64,000 bases of DNA from Salicibibacter cibi (GCF_016495865.1 NZ_CP054706.1:2356001-2420000), one strand, 5' to 3'; shown: positions 51,329 through 60,248, counted from the first letter of the stretch. Made by a program: numbers and translations. The notes: generated from the letters alone by a model not told the origin.

Positions 51329-51886
51329 TCACGCTTCTTTTCCTTTCGACATGACGAACTCCCCTTTGAAAACGAGGGTCTGATTGACATAGCTGTCCAC
51401 GGTTATGACAGGATAACCGTGACTTCGTTTTTTTACTTTTGCCTTCGCCACAACCCGTTCGCCTGCGTAAACTTGACGCATGAAGCGGATGTTCGCCCGT
51501 CCGGTTACCGCGAACGCGTCGTTGATGATGGCAACCGCGAGCGAGTTCGCCTGCGCGAAGAGGTGATGGCCCCTTGCAATGCCGTTGCGCGTAAACACAT
51601 GGTCATCGGTAATGTCGAGGATGGAAATCGCTTGGTCATCCAGTTGTAAATCGACGATTTCTCCAATCACTTCTTCGTTTTGCAAAGCCCGTACATCATC
51701 ATGGTTCGTCTCGGCCAACTGCTTGATACGCGTGCGGACTTCCGGGATTCTTAACTCGGAACGATCGAGGCGAATCGTTTGCACACTGACACCAAAACGC
51801 TCGGCCAAGGCCTCGTCCGTAATAAATGGATTGGCCTCAATCGTATCTTCCAGTTCTTGTTTCCGTTCAGCTTTCGTTTTTTTCAT
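51329..51886 (-). CDS. fapR: Transcription factor FapR
   Basis: A 185-residue repressor of fatty-acid and phospholipid genes that senses malonyl-CoA. The N-terminal HTH ([20 protein letters not shown]) is joined to a hot-dog domain (about 70-180, GNIRF-like [20 protein letters not shown]). It heads the plsX-fabD-fabG-acpP cluster. I could not find a clear FapR operator directly upstream, where repeats begin. ATG 51886 follows GGAAGGG. Confidence 0.94.
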   Translation of the reverse strand: MKKTKAERKQELEDTIEANPFITDEALAERFGVSVQTIRLDRSELRIPEVRTRIKQLAETNHDDVRALQNEEVIGEIVDLQLDDQAISILDITDDHVFTRNGIARGHHLFAQANSLAVAIINDAFAVTGRANIRFMRQVYAGERVVAKAKVKKRSHGYPVITVDSYVNQTLVFKGEFVMSKGKEA

Positions 51887-52164
51887 CTCTACCCTTCCAA
51901 AAATTAGGCGAGGAGGGATAGCCACCGCCACCGGCGACCTCCTTTTTGCTTCCTCTCAGTTTTATATTGCGCGTTTCTGTTTGACCGGGCATGGCAGATG
52001 CCGGGATTTTCCGATGCAGGCGCGGGATAATATTCACGCTTACACCTTTTTCTATGACTTGGTCCTAATTCTGAATCAAACGTGCATGAAAATCAAGTCT
52101 CTGATGGTGAAAAATGGAGGGACGCTTGTTTCCGTGGCGACCGGTTTGGCGGGAAATGCTCTAA

Positions 52165-52345
52165 TTCGTGCGCCATGAGCGCTTCATAACGACCGAAAAG
52201 GCAATCAACTCCTGCGTTCGGGCGTCATAACCGCTCCTTGGTGACCGTAGCGCGGCGAGACAGTCCCTGTTTCGGGCTTCATAGACGCTTCATGGCGACC
52301 GATTCAACGAGACTATCCCCGCTTCGGTCTCCATGAACACCAAAC
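52165..52345 (+). repeat. Tandem repeat array E, 52-54-bp period
   Basis: Units containing CCATGAGCGCTTCATAACGA (52173), its variants at 52225 and 52279, and a half unit at 52331 follow each other at 52-54 bases. TTCGGGC/GACCGA joins recur between them. The units are recognisably related to array D between trmD and rplS. The array lies in the fapR-recG gap. The remainder of 51887-52356 shows no other feature. Confidence 0.75.
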
Positions 52346-52356
52346 CGGCTGTCTCT

Positions 52357-54402
52357 TCAATCCAATTTTTCCCCCGAGGTTGCGCCTGTTTGTTGCACAT
52401 AGTCTCGCAAAGGTTGATATTCCCGATCATTCCAAAATGCCTCCGAGTCGAGCAACGTACTCGCATCTTGCCGGGCGGTGTCTAACGCCCGGTAATCATG
52501 AACGGGATCGGCGAGGCGGAACTCGGGCATGCCGCTTTGTTTTTGTCCGAGAAGGTCTCCCGGGCCGCGCAACTGTAAGTCTTTTTCCGCCAAAACAAAC
52601 CCGTCGGTCGTCTCGGTCATGATGCGCATACGTTCTTTTCCCGTTTCCGACGCGGGATCACTCAGCAATATGCAATAAGACTGAGCCTCGCCGCGCCCGA
52701 CACGTCCGCGAAGTTGATGGAGCTGCGAGAGTCCAAAGCGGTCTGCATCATAAATGACCATGATCGTGGCGTTTGCAACATTGACGCCTACCTCCACGAC
52801 GGTTGTGGCTACGAGAACATCAATGGAGCCACCCGTAAATTCATTCATGGCTGTTTCTTTTTCTTCGTCCCGCAAGCGGCCATGCAAAAGTCCGATGCGA
52901 CTGTCGGGCATGAACGTCTCCAATTGGGCATGGATATCGATGGCATTTTGCACGTCCAATTGCTCGGATTCTTCAATCAGCGGGCAGATAACATACGCTT
53001 GTTTTCCCGCGGCCGTTTCTTTTCGGACAAAAGCGATGATACGCTCGAGCATGTCCGGTTTTGCCCAGTAGGTTTTGACGGCTTTTCGTCCGCTCGGTTG
53101 TTCATCAATGCGAGACACGTCCATGTCTCCGTATGCCGTGATCGCAAGCGTCCGGGGAATCGGGGTTGCCGTCATGAACAAAGCGTCCGGATTTCCTTTA
53201 TCCCGAAGGGCCCGACGTTGTTCCACACCGAAACGGTGCTGTTCATCTGTGATGACGAGGCCGAGATCATGAAAGGGGACCGTAGCCTGGATTAACGCGT
53301 GCGTGCCAACGATCACCGAAATCTCCCCGCTCTCCAGGCCGGCATGGATTTCCTTGCGGCGGGCGGTTTTCGTTGAACCGGTCAAGAGCGCGATTTCCAT
53401 GCCGTAGGGATGAAAAAATTCGGCAAGGCTTTCGGCATGTTGAGAAGCGAGGATCTCGGTCGGCACCATTAACGCGGCTTGTTTCCCGGCGCCCACCACC
53501 GCATACATGGCACATGCGGCGACGACAGTTTTGCCCGAGCCGACGTCCCCTTGCAGGAGCCGATTCATTTTATGGTCTGCTTGAATGTCGGCGAGAATTT
53601 CACGAAGCGAACGCGTCTGTGCATGAGTAAGCGCAAATGGTAGCTCTTGCACGAATCGATGGGTGGCCGCTTCGTCAATCTTCGTCGGCTGTGCCTGTTC
53701 ATTTTTTCTGCGCGTGCGTTTATACGCCTGGATGTTTAATTGAAAACGGAGGAATTCTTCGTAAACCACACGGCGTCTTGCATTTTTAAGCGCTTGCGCA
53801 TTTTCCGGTTGGTGAAGGGTCGAAAGCGCCTCGGCGATCGTCGGCAACTTGTATTTTTTTCGCAAATTGGCAGGGAGCATTTCCACCGGGAACGCATCTT
53901 GTTGGATGACTTGTTTGATCCAGTTTTCCAGTTGACGAACCGTGAGTTTGCCGGTGATTGTGTACACGGGGGCGTAAGCACGCGTTTCATCAACGTCTCC
54001 GAACTCGATTCTTTGGGCGGTGAGCGTGGCGCGATACCGGTCCCATTTTCCGGTCACATTTACTTTCGTCTCCGGTTGCAGCTTATTTTTTAAAAACGCG
54101 CGGTTAAAAGCGACGACTTGAACGAGATGCCCATCGACAAATAAACGAAAAGAAAGACGGTTTTTTTTGGCTCCGTAGTATTTGACATTGGGCGGCCCTT
54201 GAACGGTGCCTGCGAGGGTGGCTTGCACGTCGTGCTCCAGTTCTTCCACCGGGCGGATGGCAACATTTTCATACCGATGGGGCAAATGCCAAAGCAAATC
54301 TTCCCATGTGAAAATACCGAGGCGGCTCAACTCCTTCACCGTCTCCGGGCCTACGCCTCTTAGCTCCTCAATACTTGTTTGCGGTTTTTTTAGGCTTGTC
54401 AT
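52357..54402 (-). CDS. recG: ATP-dependent DNA helicase RecG
   Basis: A helicase of about 681 residues that reverses stalled forks. The N-terminal wedge/OB-fold (about 1-240) starts with GVGPETVKELSRLGIFTWED. The helicase core has LLQGDVGSGKTVVAACAMYA (Walker A), VITDEQHRFGVEQR (DEQH box) and LHQLRGRVGRGEAQSYCIL (motif VI). The start at 54402 is favoured; an in-frame GTG at 54435 is possible. It lies between degV and the repeat array upstream of fapR. Confidence 0.95.
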   Translation of the reverse strand: MTSLKKPQTSIEELRGVGPETVKELSRLGIFTWEDLLWHLPHRYENVAIRPVEELEHDVQATLAGTVQGPPNVKYYGAKKNRLSFRLFVDGHLVQVVAFNRAFLKNKLQPETKVNVTGKWDRYRATLTAQRIEFGDVDETRAYAPVYTITGKLTVRQLENWIKQVIQQDAFPVEMLPANLRKKYKLPTIAEALSTLHQPENAQALKNARRRVVYEEFLRFQLNIQAYKRTRRKNEQAQPTKIDEAATHRFVQELPFALTHAQTRSLREILADIQADHKMNRLLQGDVGSGKTVVAACAMYAVVGAGKQAALMVPTEILASQHAESLAEFFHPYGMEIALLTGSTKTARRKEIHAGLESGEISVIVGTHALIQATVPFHDLGLVITDEQHRFGVEQRRALRDKGNPDALFMTATPIPRTLAITAYGDMDVSRIDEQPSGRKAVKTYWAKPDMLERIIAFVRKETAAGKQAYVICPLIEESEQLDVQNAIDIHAQLETFMPDSRIGLLHGRLRDEEKETAMNEFTGGSIDVLVATTVVEVGVNVANATIMVIYDADRFGLSQLHQLRGRVGRGEAQSYCILLSDPASETGKERMRIMTETTDGFVLAEKDLQLRGPGDLLGQKQSGMPEFRLADPVHDYRALDTARQDASTLLDSEAFWNDREYQPLRDYVQQTGATSGEKLD

Positions 54403-54457
54403 GATTTTCCACGGGCCTCCGTTGCCGTTTTTCACTCTCCGGGTGCTGAGCCCTCCC

Positions 54458-55312
54458 CTAGCTTTCTTGCGCGGGAGCGGCCGTTACCGCGATCGTTCCC
54501 GGTCCTACGTGCGCTCCGATGACGGCGCCGATTTCCGTGGTAACGTCAGACACAACATTTAATTTTTCCTTAACATCTGCAGCCATCGTTTCCGCCGTAT
54601 CAGCGGCAATCGCATGAAACATCCCTAACTGGATCGGTTGATCGCCAAAGGTGTTTTCAAGTTCGGTGACGATCCTCGCCATCGCCTTTTTGCGACCCCG
54701 GACTTTTTCGTATGGATAGACTTCTCCTTTTTCCGTCAATGATAGAATCGGTTTCATTTTTAATAACGAACCGAGTAACGCCGAAGCTTTCCCTATCCGA
54801 CCGTTTTTTTCCAAATATTCAAGGGTGTCCACCATGAAAAAAACCGTCGTATGTTGCAACAAGTGTTCCAGCCGTTTTCGGCATTCATCCCTGTCGGCAC
54901 CGTTTTTGGCGAGTCGGGCCACATCGGCAACGATAATGCCGAACGCATAGCTTGCCCTTTTGGAATCAATGACTTCGACATTTGCCTTCGTTTCTTCCGC
55001 CCCGAGCGTTGCCGCTTGATACGTCCCGCTTAATTGAGAAGATAAATGAATGGAAAAAATAACCGTATCTTCCTCCGAAAGCCGATTGTAAAGCGTCTCA
55101 AAATCATACGGGGATGGCTGAGAAGTTGTCGGCATAACATCGCTTTTTTGCAATTTTTCATAAAAACCTGACGGGCTTAACGTTTCTCCGTCCGTGTACG
55201 TTTCATTTTCCCCAAAATTAACCTTCAACGGAACGACCGTGATATCCAATTCTTCAAGCATTTTCTTTGGTATGTCCGCGGTACTGTCTGTCACCACTTT
55301 CACTCGTGCCAT
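54458..55312 (-). CDS. DegV-family fatty acid-binding protein (FakB-like)
   Basis: A 284-residue DegV protein: VKVVTDSTADIPKKMLEELD, the serine-bearing PTTSQPSPYDFETLYN and IHLSSQLSGTYQAATLG line the fatty-acid pocket. DegV/FakB proteins present a bound fatty acid to the kinase FakA to make acyl-phosphate. The fakA gene ends 47 bases upstream, so this is likely its dedicated partner. ATG 55312 is preceded by AAAGGGGG. In B. subtilis sdaAB/sdaAA occupy this part of the cluster. Confidence 0.88.
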   Translation of the reverse strand: MARVKVVTDSTADIPKKMLEELDITVVPLKVNFGENETYTDGETLSPSGFYEKLQKSDVMPTTSQPSPYDFETLYNRLSEEDTVIFSIHLSSQLSGTYQAATLGAEETKANVEVIDSKRASYAFGIIVADVARLAKNGADRDECRKRLEHLLQHTTVFFMVDTLEYLEKNGRIGKASALLGSLLKMKPILSLTEKGEVYPYEKVRGRKKAMARIVTELENTFGDQPIQLGMFHAIAADTAETMAADVKEKLNVVSDVTTEIGAVIGAHVGPGTIAVTAAPAQES

Positions 55313-55359
55313 GCGCATCCCCCTTTAATAGGGAGGTGAACACCTCCCCCGATTCTCCT

Positions 55360-57039
55360 CTACTCGGCTGACAGAATATAATGATAGAGCGGTTGCTTCC
55401 CATCATGAATTTCCGTTTCCACGTCTTCGTACTGTTCTTCAACGTAGGCGGCAAGCACTTCCGTGCAGTCCTCATCCGCATCTTCGCCGGCAATGACCGT
55501 AAGCATTTCAATCTCATGATCGATCATGGCTTCGGCGGTCTTTTTCAGCGTTTCTTCCAATGTCGCTCCGGAACTAACGATTTCACCTTCGACGAGTCCC
55601 ATGAAATCGTTCTCCTTTATGTCTACACCTCCAATAGTGGTATCGCGAATCGCTTTTGTGACGCTCGCGCTTTTCACCGTTGAAATGCCTTCGTTCATCG
55701 CCTCTGCATTGGCCGCAACGTCTTCCTCCTCATTAAACGCAAACATCGCGCCCAATCCTTGCGGAACCGATTTTGTCGGAATTACGCGCACGTCCAAGCT
55801 TTCAAACACGTCCGCCGCCTGTTCGGCCGTCATGACGATATTGCCGTTGTTCGGGATGAGAAAAACATGTTCGGCATTTGTTTGCTCAATTGCTTCGATA
55901 AATTGCTCTGTACTCGGGTTCATCGTTTGTCCGCCTTCAACGAACGCTTCGACACCGAGGCTTTCAAATAAGGCTTGAACGCCGGAACCCATGGTAACGG
56001 CGATAACCGCATACGTTTGTTTCTTTTTCGACGTTGATTCCGTAGCTTCTTGATGCATGTGGGAAGAAAGCTCCGCGTGTTGTTCCCGCATATTGTCGAT
56101 TTTAACATTGATAAGCTCGCCATATTTTTGTGCTTCATCCATGACGACGCCCGGGTATTCCACGTGAATATGTATCTTGAGCAAATCTTCATCGCTCACG
56201 ACGAGGAGTGAATCGCCATGTTCGCTTAAGCGTGAGCGGAATGCCTCTTCGTTGAACGGATTTTTCTTCGTTTTTTCGTCATCAAAACGGATCATGATTT
56301 CCGTGCAATAGCCGAACTCAATGTCTTCGGGGGCTATATCTCCCTGGACATGATGATGCTCGGCTTCCACGAGGGTGTCCATGGAAGGCTGCTCTGCGAC
56401 TTCTGTTGCGTGATCGGCGGTTGATTCTCCTCGCAAACCTGCCTGCATGCCTTCATAAATATGCAAAAGGCCTTGTCCGCCTGAATCTACAACCCCGACC
56501 TCTTTTAAGACCGGCAATAAATCGGGGGTTCGTTCCAATGAACGTCTCGCCTCGGAAAGTGCCTCTTCGAGCACGGCGTCGACATCGTTATGCTTGCGTG
56601 CTTCTTTACGCGCTGCTTTTGCGGCGTCTTTGGCCACCGAAAGAATGGTTCCCTCCACCGGTTTCATAACGGCACGATACGCTGTGTCCACGCCATTCTC
56701 GAAAGCGGCGGCCAAGGCTTGCCCGTCGAATTCATCTTTTTTTTCAATCCCTTTTGCAAATCCGCGGAACAATTGGGAAAGGATGACCCCTGAGTTTCCC
56801 CGCGCGCCCATCAGCAAGCCTTTGGAGAAATGCTTCGCCACCGCTGATGCGCGCACATCCTCCCCTTGCTTCATTTCTTTTACGCCGGAATTGATTGTTA
56901 AACTCATATTTGTTCCCGTATCCCCATCGGGCACCGGAAAAACGTTTAAAGCATCGACACGTTCCGAGTGTTGATCGAGGACATGCGCCCCTTCCGCGAA
57001 CATGTCGATAAGGGTTTTTCCGTCAATTTTCGTTGTCAC
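55360..57039 (-). CDS. fakA: Fatty acid kinase FakA (DAK2/YloV family)
   Basis: A 559-residue cytoplasmic kinase. The N-terminal DhaL-type ATP-binding domain (about 1-200) has NVFPVPDGDTGTNMSLTINS with the Mg-binding aspartates and LMGARGNSGVILSQLFRGFA. The middle and C-terminal EDD-like domains contain the segments GYCTEIMIRF and FLIPNNGNIVMTAEQAA. With a FakB (DegV) it phosphorylates fatty acids to acyl-phosphates for PlsY or PlsX. Located directly after asp23, as yloV in Bacillus. Confidence 0.92.
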   Translation of the reverse strand: MTTKIDGKTLIDMFAEGAHVLDQHSERVDALNVFPVPDGDTGTNMSLTINSGVKEMKQGEDVRASAVAKHFSKGLLMGARGNSGVILSQLFRGFAKGIEKKDEFDGQALAAAFENGVDTAYRAVMKPVEGTILSVAKDAAKAARKEARKHNDVDAVLEEALSEARRSLERTPDLLPVLKEVGVVDSGGQGLLHIYEGMQAGLRGESTADHATEVAEQPSMDTLVEAEHHHVQGDIAPEDIEFGYCTEIMIRFDDEKTKKNPFNEEAFRSRLSEHGDSLLVVSDEDLLKIHIHVEYPGVVMDEAQKYGELINVKIDNMREQHAELSSHMHQEATESTSKKKQTYAVIAVTMGSGVQALFESLGVEAFVEGGQTMNPSTEQFIEAIEQTNAEHVFLIPNNGNIVMTAEQAADVFESLDVRVIPTKSVPQGLGAMFAFNEEEDVAANAEAMNEGISTVKSASVTKAIRDTTIGGVDIKENDFMGLVEGEIVSSGATLEETLKKTAEAMIDHEIEMLTVIAGEDADEDCTEVLAAYVEEQYEDVETEIHDGKQPLYHYILSAE

Positions 57040-57058
57040 TGTTCATCCACCTCCACCA

Positions 57059-57421
57059 CTACGGGTTGCTTACACGCACACCTTGCACAAAAATGTTTAC
57101 CGATTCGACCGTTAATCCCAGCATTTGTTCCAGCTGATACTTCACTTTCGTTTGCACATTGTAAGCGACTTCCGATATTTTTGTCCCGTAGCTGACGATA
57201 ATGTACATATCGATGTGAAGATCGTCGTCGAATTCGCGGATGACGACGCCCCGTGAAAAATTATCCCTTTTTAACAACTCGGATATTCCGTCCTTGATTT
57301 GTTTCTGGGAAGCCATTCCTACAATTCCGTAAACGTCTGTCGCGGCCCCACCGGCGACTGTCGCCACCACTTCTTTTGATATATCGATGGATCCCAATTG
57401 AGAGTTCATTTCAAGGGCCAT
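57059..57421 (-). CDS. Asp23/Gls24 family protein (YloU)
   Basis: A 120-residue Asp23-family envelope-stress protein: QLGSIDISKEVVATVAGGAA, the segment VVIREFDDDLHIDMYIIVSY and the end VNIFVQGVRVSNP are typical. It sits between rpmB (divergent) and fakA, the position of yloU. Membrane association in relatives is through a partner. GGAGGATGGTT precedes the ATG at 57421. Confidence 0.92.
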   Translation of the reverse strand: MALEMNSQLGSIDISKEVVATVAGGAATDVYGIVGMASQKQIKDGISELLKRDNFSRGVVIREFDDDLHIDMYIIVSYGTKISEVAYNVQTKVKYQLEQMLGLTVESVNIFVQGVRVSNP

Positions 57422-57504
57422 AACCATCCTCCTTATATAGGGTTTTTCCTGAACGATCAACTATGATCATCTTACTATAATTATGCACTTTTAAACAAGA
57501 GACG

Positions 57505-57534
57505 TTGCGATTAACGGGCAGGTTATGCTAAGAT
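57505..57534 (+). promoter_or_regulatory. rpmB promoter
   Basis: TTGCGA (57505-57510), 18 bases and TAAGAT (57529-57534) point toward rpmB, about 45 bases before its start. A minus-strand promoter for the asp23 gene (TTGTTT, 18 bases, TAAGAT) shares this divergent region. Confidence 0.5.
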
Positions 57535-57576
57535 GTTGGGGTGTAATCATGCAAGTTGGGTAAAGGAGGTCATCGA

Positions 57577-57765
57577 ATGTCCAGAAAATGCGTCGTTACC
57601 GGCCGAGGTCCATCATCCGGAAACAAGCGATCACACGCGAATAACTCAACGAAACGCCGTTGGGGCGCGAACGTACAAAAAGTACGGATTTTGGTAAACG
57701 GAAAGCCAAAAAAAGCGTACGTATCAACCAAAGCTTTGAAAGCCGGCAAAGTCACGCGCGTTTAG
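57577..57765 (+). CDS. rpmB: 50S ribosomal protein L28
   Basis: The 62-residue L28 protein: [20 protein letters not shown], the [20 protein letters not shown] stretch and [10 protein letters not shown]. The second cysteine pair of zinc-binding L28 forms is absent beyond Cys5. TAAAGGAGG lies 7 bases before the ATG. It is the usual plus-strand exception in this cluster; its terminator starts inside the coding end. Confidence 0.96.
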   Translation: MSRKCVVTGRGPSSGNKRSHANNSTKRRWGANVQKVRILVNGKPKKAYVSTKALKAGKVTRV

Positions 57766-57789
57766 TGCGCCGACGCCGGCTTTTTCTTT
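57739..57789 (+). terminator. rpmB terminator overlapping the coding end
   Basis: AAAGCCGGC inside the last codons of rpmB pairs with GCCGGCTTT after the stop, with an inner GCGCG/GTGCGC pairing, followed by TTTTTCTTTT. The stop codon lies in the loop region. Confidence 0.75.
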
Positions 57790-57854
57790 TGTAAAAGTTT
57801 ATCGGGAAGGCGCCACGCGTAGATGTTTCATACGGACTTTTTGTGATGCACAGG

Positions 57855-57985
57855 CGTCATACGTTCTCTTTTTGATGGTCGCCCTGATTTCCCATCGTTT
57901 GAAGCCGCCTATCGTTCTCTTTTTGGCAATCGCCGAGATTATAGATCGTGTAAGTCCTTCTTTGATCGGATATACGAGCGTTTAC
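57855..57985 (+). repeat. Repeat F, about 52-bp period, degraded
   Basis: CGTTCTCTTTTTGATGGTCG (57862) and CGTTCTCTTTTTGGCAATCG (57913) lie 51 bases apart, with a weaker third unit near 57950-57980. The GGCGTCATA start resembles the units of array E. It lies after the rpmB terminator. Confidence 0.6.
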
Positions 57986-58099
57986 CTTTTTAAAAGTTGT
58001 ATGAATGCTGCTTGCGATATAATCTCACGAATCGATCCTAATATATTGTATCGTAAGATAGGAACTGCTGAATAATGGAAAAAGACTGGCACATAAGCA

Positions 58100-58349
58100 T
58101 TTTCCGTTGGCGTTGCCAAAACTGGATGCAAGGAAATCCATCCTATAAAAAAAACCCTTGCACTTTTGGCAACGTACGGAGGGACGGTGCTGCAATGGCG
58201 AGACTCCAGCGGAAAAACGGACGCGTCAAGCACCCGCAGCGCCGGTTTTGCGCGAGGAGGCTTGACCGTTCGTCCGCGGAAAGCGAAGCCATGGAAGCGC
58301 CATCACGGCTTCAGCTGATAGCTGCAAGTTGTTTAGCAATCCCTACATA
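58100..58349 (+). repeat. Dispersed structured repeat, copy 2 (~250 bp)
   Basis: Nearly identical to 34986-35239, including the opening hairpin (GTTGCCAAAACTGGATGCAA with CCTTGCACTTTTGGCAAC) and the GC-rich core from GACTCCAGCGG to CGCGGAAAGCGAAGCC. Between the copies the stem pairs are kept, while scattered single-base changes fall in loops or joining parts. It lies between rpmB and spoVM. Confidence 0.85.
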
Positions 58350-58376
58350 AAGCACCAATCACCCGCTCCAACCGGC

Positions 58377-58407
58377 AAAGGCACCGGTGCAATCCCCCGG
58401 TGCCTTT
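58377..58407 (-). terminator. spoVM terminator
   Basis: AAAGGCACCGG pairs with CCGGTGCCTTT across a 9-base loop, beginning 9 bases after the spoVM stop. The T-run on the minus strand is short (TTTGCC), so termination may be partial. Confidence 0.65.
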
Positions 58408-58415
58408 GCCTTCCT

Positions 58416-58496
58416 CTATTCTTTTTTAAACGAACCTAGAACAGCGCGGACGAACCCTCCCAGAAATTTCGGCAACTTAATGGTATAAAATTTCAT
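58416..58496 (-). CDS. spoVM: Stage V sporulation protein M (26 aa)
   Basis: A 26-codon gene whose product begins MKFYTIKLPKFLGG and ends VLGSFKKE, nearly the same as Bacillus SpoVM. This amphipathic helix recognises the convex forespore membrane and anchors SpoIVA to start coat assembly. GGAGG lies 7 bases before the ATG. It sits between rpe and rpmB, its conserved place. It proves a sporulating host. Confidence 0.95.
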   Translation of the reverse strand: MKFYTIKLPKFLGGFVRAVLGSFKKE

Positions 58497-58645
58497 TACT
58501 ATTCCTCCTTGAAGGCCAGCTTTATGCACGGACAGCCATGAAGACACATACGGATTCTTCTATATGTATATTCGCCATTCCCGAAATAGTACATTAAAAT
58601 TTTTATTTTTTTGCTTCAAGATACCGAAGGGCGGCACAAACGCTA

Positions 58646-59293
58646 CTATTCTCCCCGTAATTTCCGGAGCGCGTCGGCCCGGTCGTCTTTTTTAAAAACA
58701 TAGGACCCGGCAACGAGAAGATTTGCGCCCGCTCGAGTGCACAACGGGGCCGTTTCGTCGTCAATCCCGCCATCGACCTCAATCCAAACATCTCGATTCA
58801 GATCTCCAGCCAACGTTTTAACCGTACTTATTTTTTCCACTGCACTCCGGATAAACGATTGGCCGCCAAAACCGGGATTTACGGTCATTAACAATACGAG
58901 ATCTATGTCTTCCAGGACATGCCTGAGAACATCAACAGGCGTATGAGGGTTAATGGCCACACCCGCTTGCGCTCCCTGCTCCTTGATCAAATGGACCGTT
59001 CGATGCAAATGGGGGCAGGCTTCCGCGTGGACGGTAACGATATCTGCCCCGGCCTGCACAAACGCAGGAATAAAATTATCCGGCTGTTCAATCATCAAAT
59101 GGACATCCAACGGTAACGCAGTTGATCGTCTTGATGCTTCGGCGATCATTGGACCGATCGTAATGTTTGGCACAAAATGGCCATCCATTACATCGATGTG
59201 AATCATGTCCGCACCCGCTTCTTCCACGGATACGATTTCTTCTTTTAATGATGCAAAATCAACTGCCAATATGGACGGGGCGATTTTCACCAT
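58646..59293 (-). CDS. rpe: Ribulose-phosphate 3-epimerase
   Basis: A 215-residue TIM-barrel enzyme of the pentose phosphate pathway that interconverts ribulose 5-phosphate and xylulose 5-phosphate. APSILAVDFASLKEEI, IHIDVMDGHFVPNITIGP, LMTVNPGFGGQSF and VDGGIDDETAPL hold the metal and phosphate ligands. It follows rsgA by 3 bases, the standard order; thiN (yloS), which follows rpe in B. subtilis, is missing. Confidence 0.95.
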   Translation of the reverse strand: MVKIAPSILAVDFASLKEEIVSVEEAGADMIHIDVMDGHFVPNITIGPMIAEASRRSTALPLDVHLMIEQPDNFIPAFVQAGADIVTVHAEACPHLHRTVHLIKEQGAQAGVAINPHTPVDVLRHVLEDIDLVLLMTVNPGFGGQSFIRSAVEKISTVKTLAGDLNRDVWIEVDGGIDDETAPLCTRAGANLLVAGSYVFKKDDRADALRKLRGE

Positions 59294-59296
59294 CGC

Positions 59297-60160
59297 TCAA
59301 TACCTCCTGCTTTCTTCAACTTCATTAAAAAAATGCCGGTAATGTGCATATCGACTGCCGGCAATACCCTCTCGTTCAACAGCCGCTTTCACGGCGCACC
59401 CATCCTCTTTTCGATGGGTACAGCCCCGATATTTACAGTCCATTCTCGCGGCGCTAATTTCCGGGAAACAGTCTTGCACCAATTCCATCTCAATCCCTGT
59501 AAAATCCAAGGAACTGAAACCGGGAGTATCGGCAACACTCCCGCCGCCAACGTTTAAAAGTTCCACATGGCGGGTTGTATGCTTCCCCCGTTCCAAGTGA
59601 TCCGAGATGTCGCCCGTTTCCAATGCCAGGTCGGGCGAAAGGCGATTGAGAAGCGTGGATTTTCCTACACCGGAAGGGCCGGCCAAAACACTCACACGAT
59701 CTTGAAAATAAGGCAGCAACCGCTGCCGGAGGAGCTCATCGTTATCGATTGGGACGATCACCGGATAACCGACGTCTTCGTATACCCTCTGATATTCGTA
59801 AAACACCTTGTATTCCTCTCCCGAGGCAATATCGTTTTTCGTAACGACGAGGACCGCGTCGACGTTCATTGCCTCGACATGGACGAGGATACGGTCGAGC
59901 AAATACCCGGAAAACGCAGGTTTCGTGATGGAAAAGACGAGTATCACCTGATCGATATTGGCCATCGGCGGCCGGTGCAACATATTCGTGCGCGGATGAA
60001 CAGCCGTGATATAATCATCCGCAAACGTAACATAGTCGCCAACCAACGGTTTTATTTTTTGTTTTCGAAACAAGCCACGCGCACGACATCGAAAAACGGA
60101 TGTCTCGCTTTTCACATCATAGAAACCACCGACGGATTTTACAATTTGCCCTTCATACAC
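59297..60160 (-). CDS. rsgA: Ribosome small subunit GTPase RsgA
   Basis: A 287-residue circularly permuted GTPase for 30S maturation. An N-terminal OB-fold (YEGQIVKSVGGFYDV) is followed by VVTKNDI (G4), GPSGVGKSTLLNRL (P-loop), DTPGFSSLDF (G3) and the zinc site CKYRGCTHRKEDGCAVK with its C/C/H/C ligands. The GTG at 60160, 7 bases after AAAGGAGG, gives the family start; the frame is open much further upstream into the gap after prkC. Confidence 0.94.
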   Translation of the reverse strand: MYEGQIVKSVGGFYDVKSETSVFRCRARGLFRKQKIKPLVGDYVTFADDYITAVHPRTNMLHRPPMANIDQVILVFSITKPAFSGYLLDRILVHVEAMNVDAVLVVTKNDIASGEEYKVFYEYQRVYEDVGYPVIVPIDNDELLRQRLLPYFQDRVSVLAGPSGVGKSTLLNRLSPDLALETGDISDHLERGKHTTRHVELLNVGGGSVADTPGFSSLDFTGIEMELVQDCFPEISAARMDCKYRGCTHRKEDGCAVKAAVEREGIAGSRYAHYRHFFNEVEESRRY

Positions 60161-60248
60161 ATAGGGTCCTCCTTTTGAGATCGGCCATTTATTCGCAGAT
60201 AAGGCTATCGCCATAAAAGCTTGGCGATAAGCCGAGGTTTCTAACGAC

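Noticed and set aside
58075..58350. A 91-codon frame through the dispersed ~250-bp element
   Set aside because: The matching frame in the other copy is altered, there is no convincing ribosome-binding site, and the sequence shows RNA-like pairing instead of codon structure.
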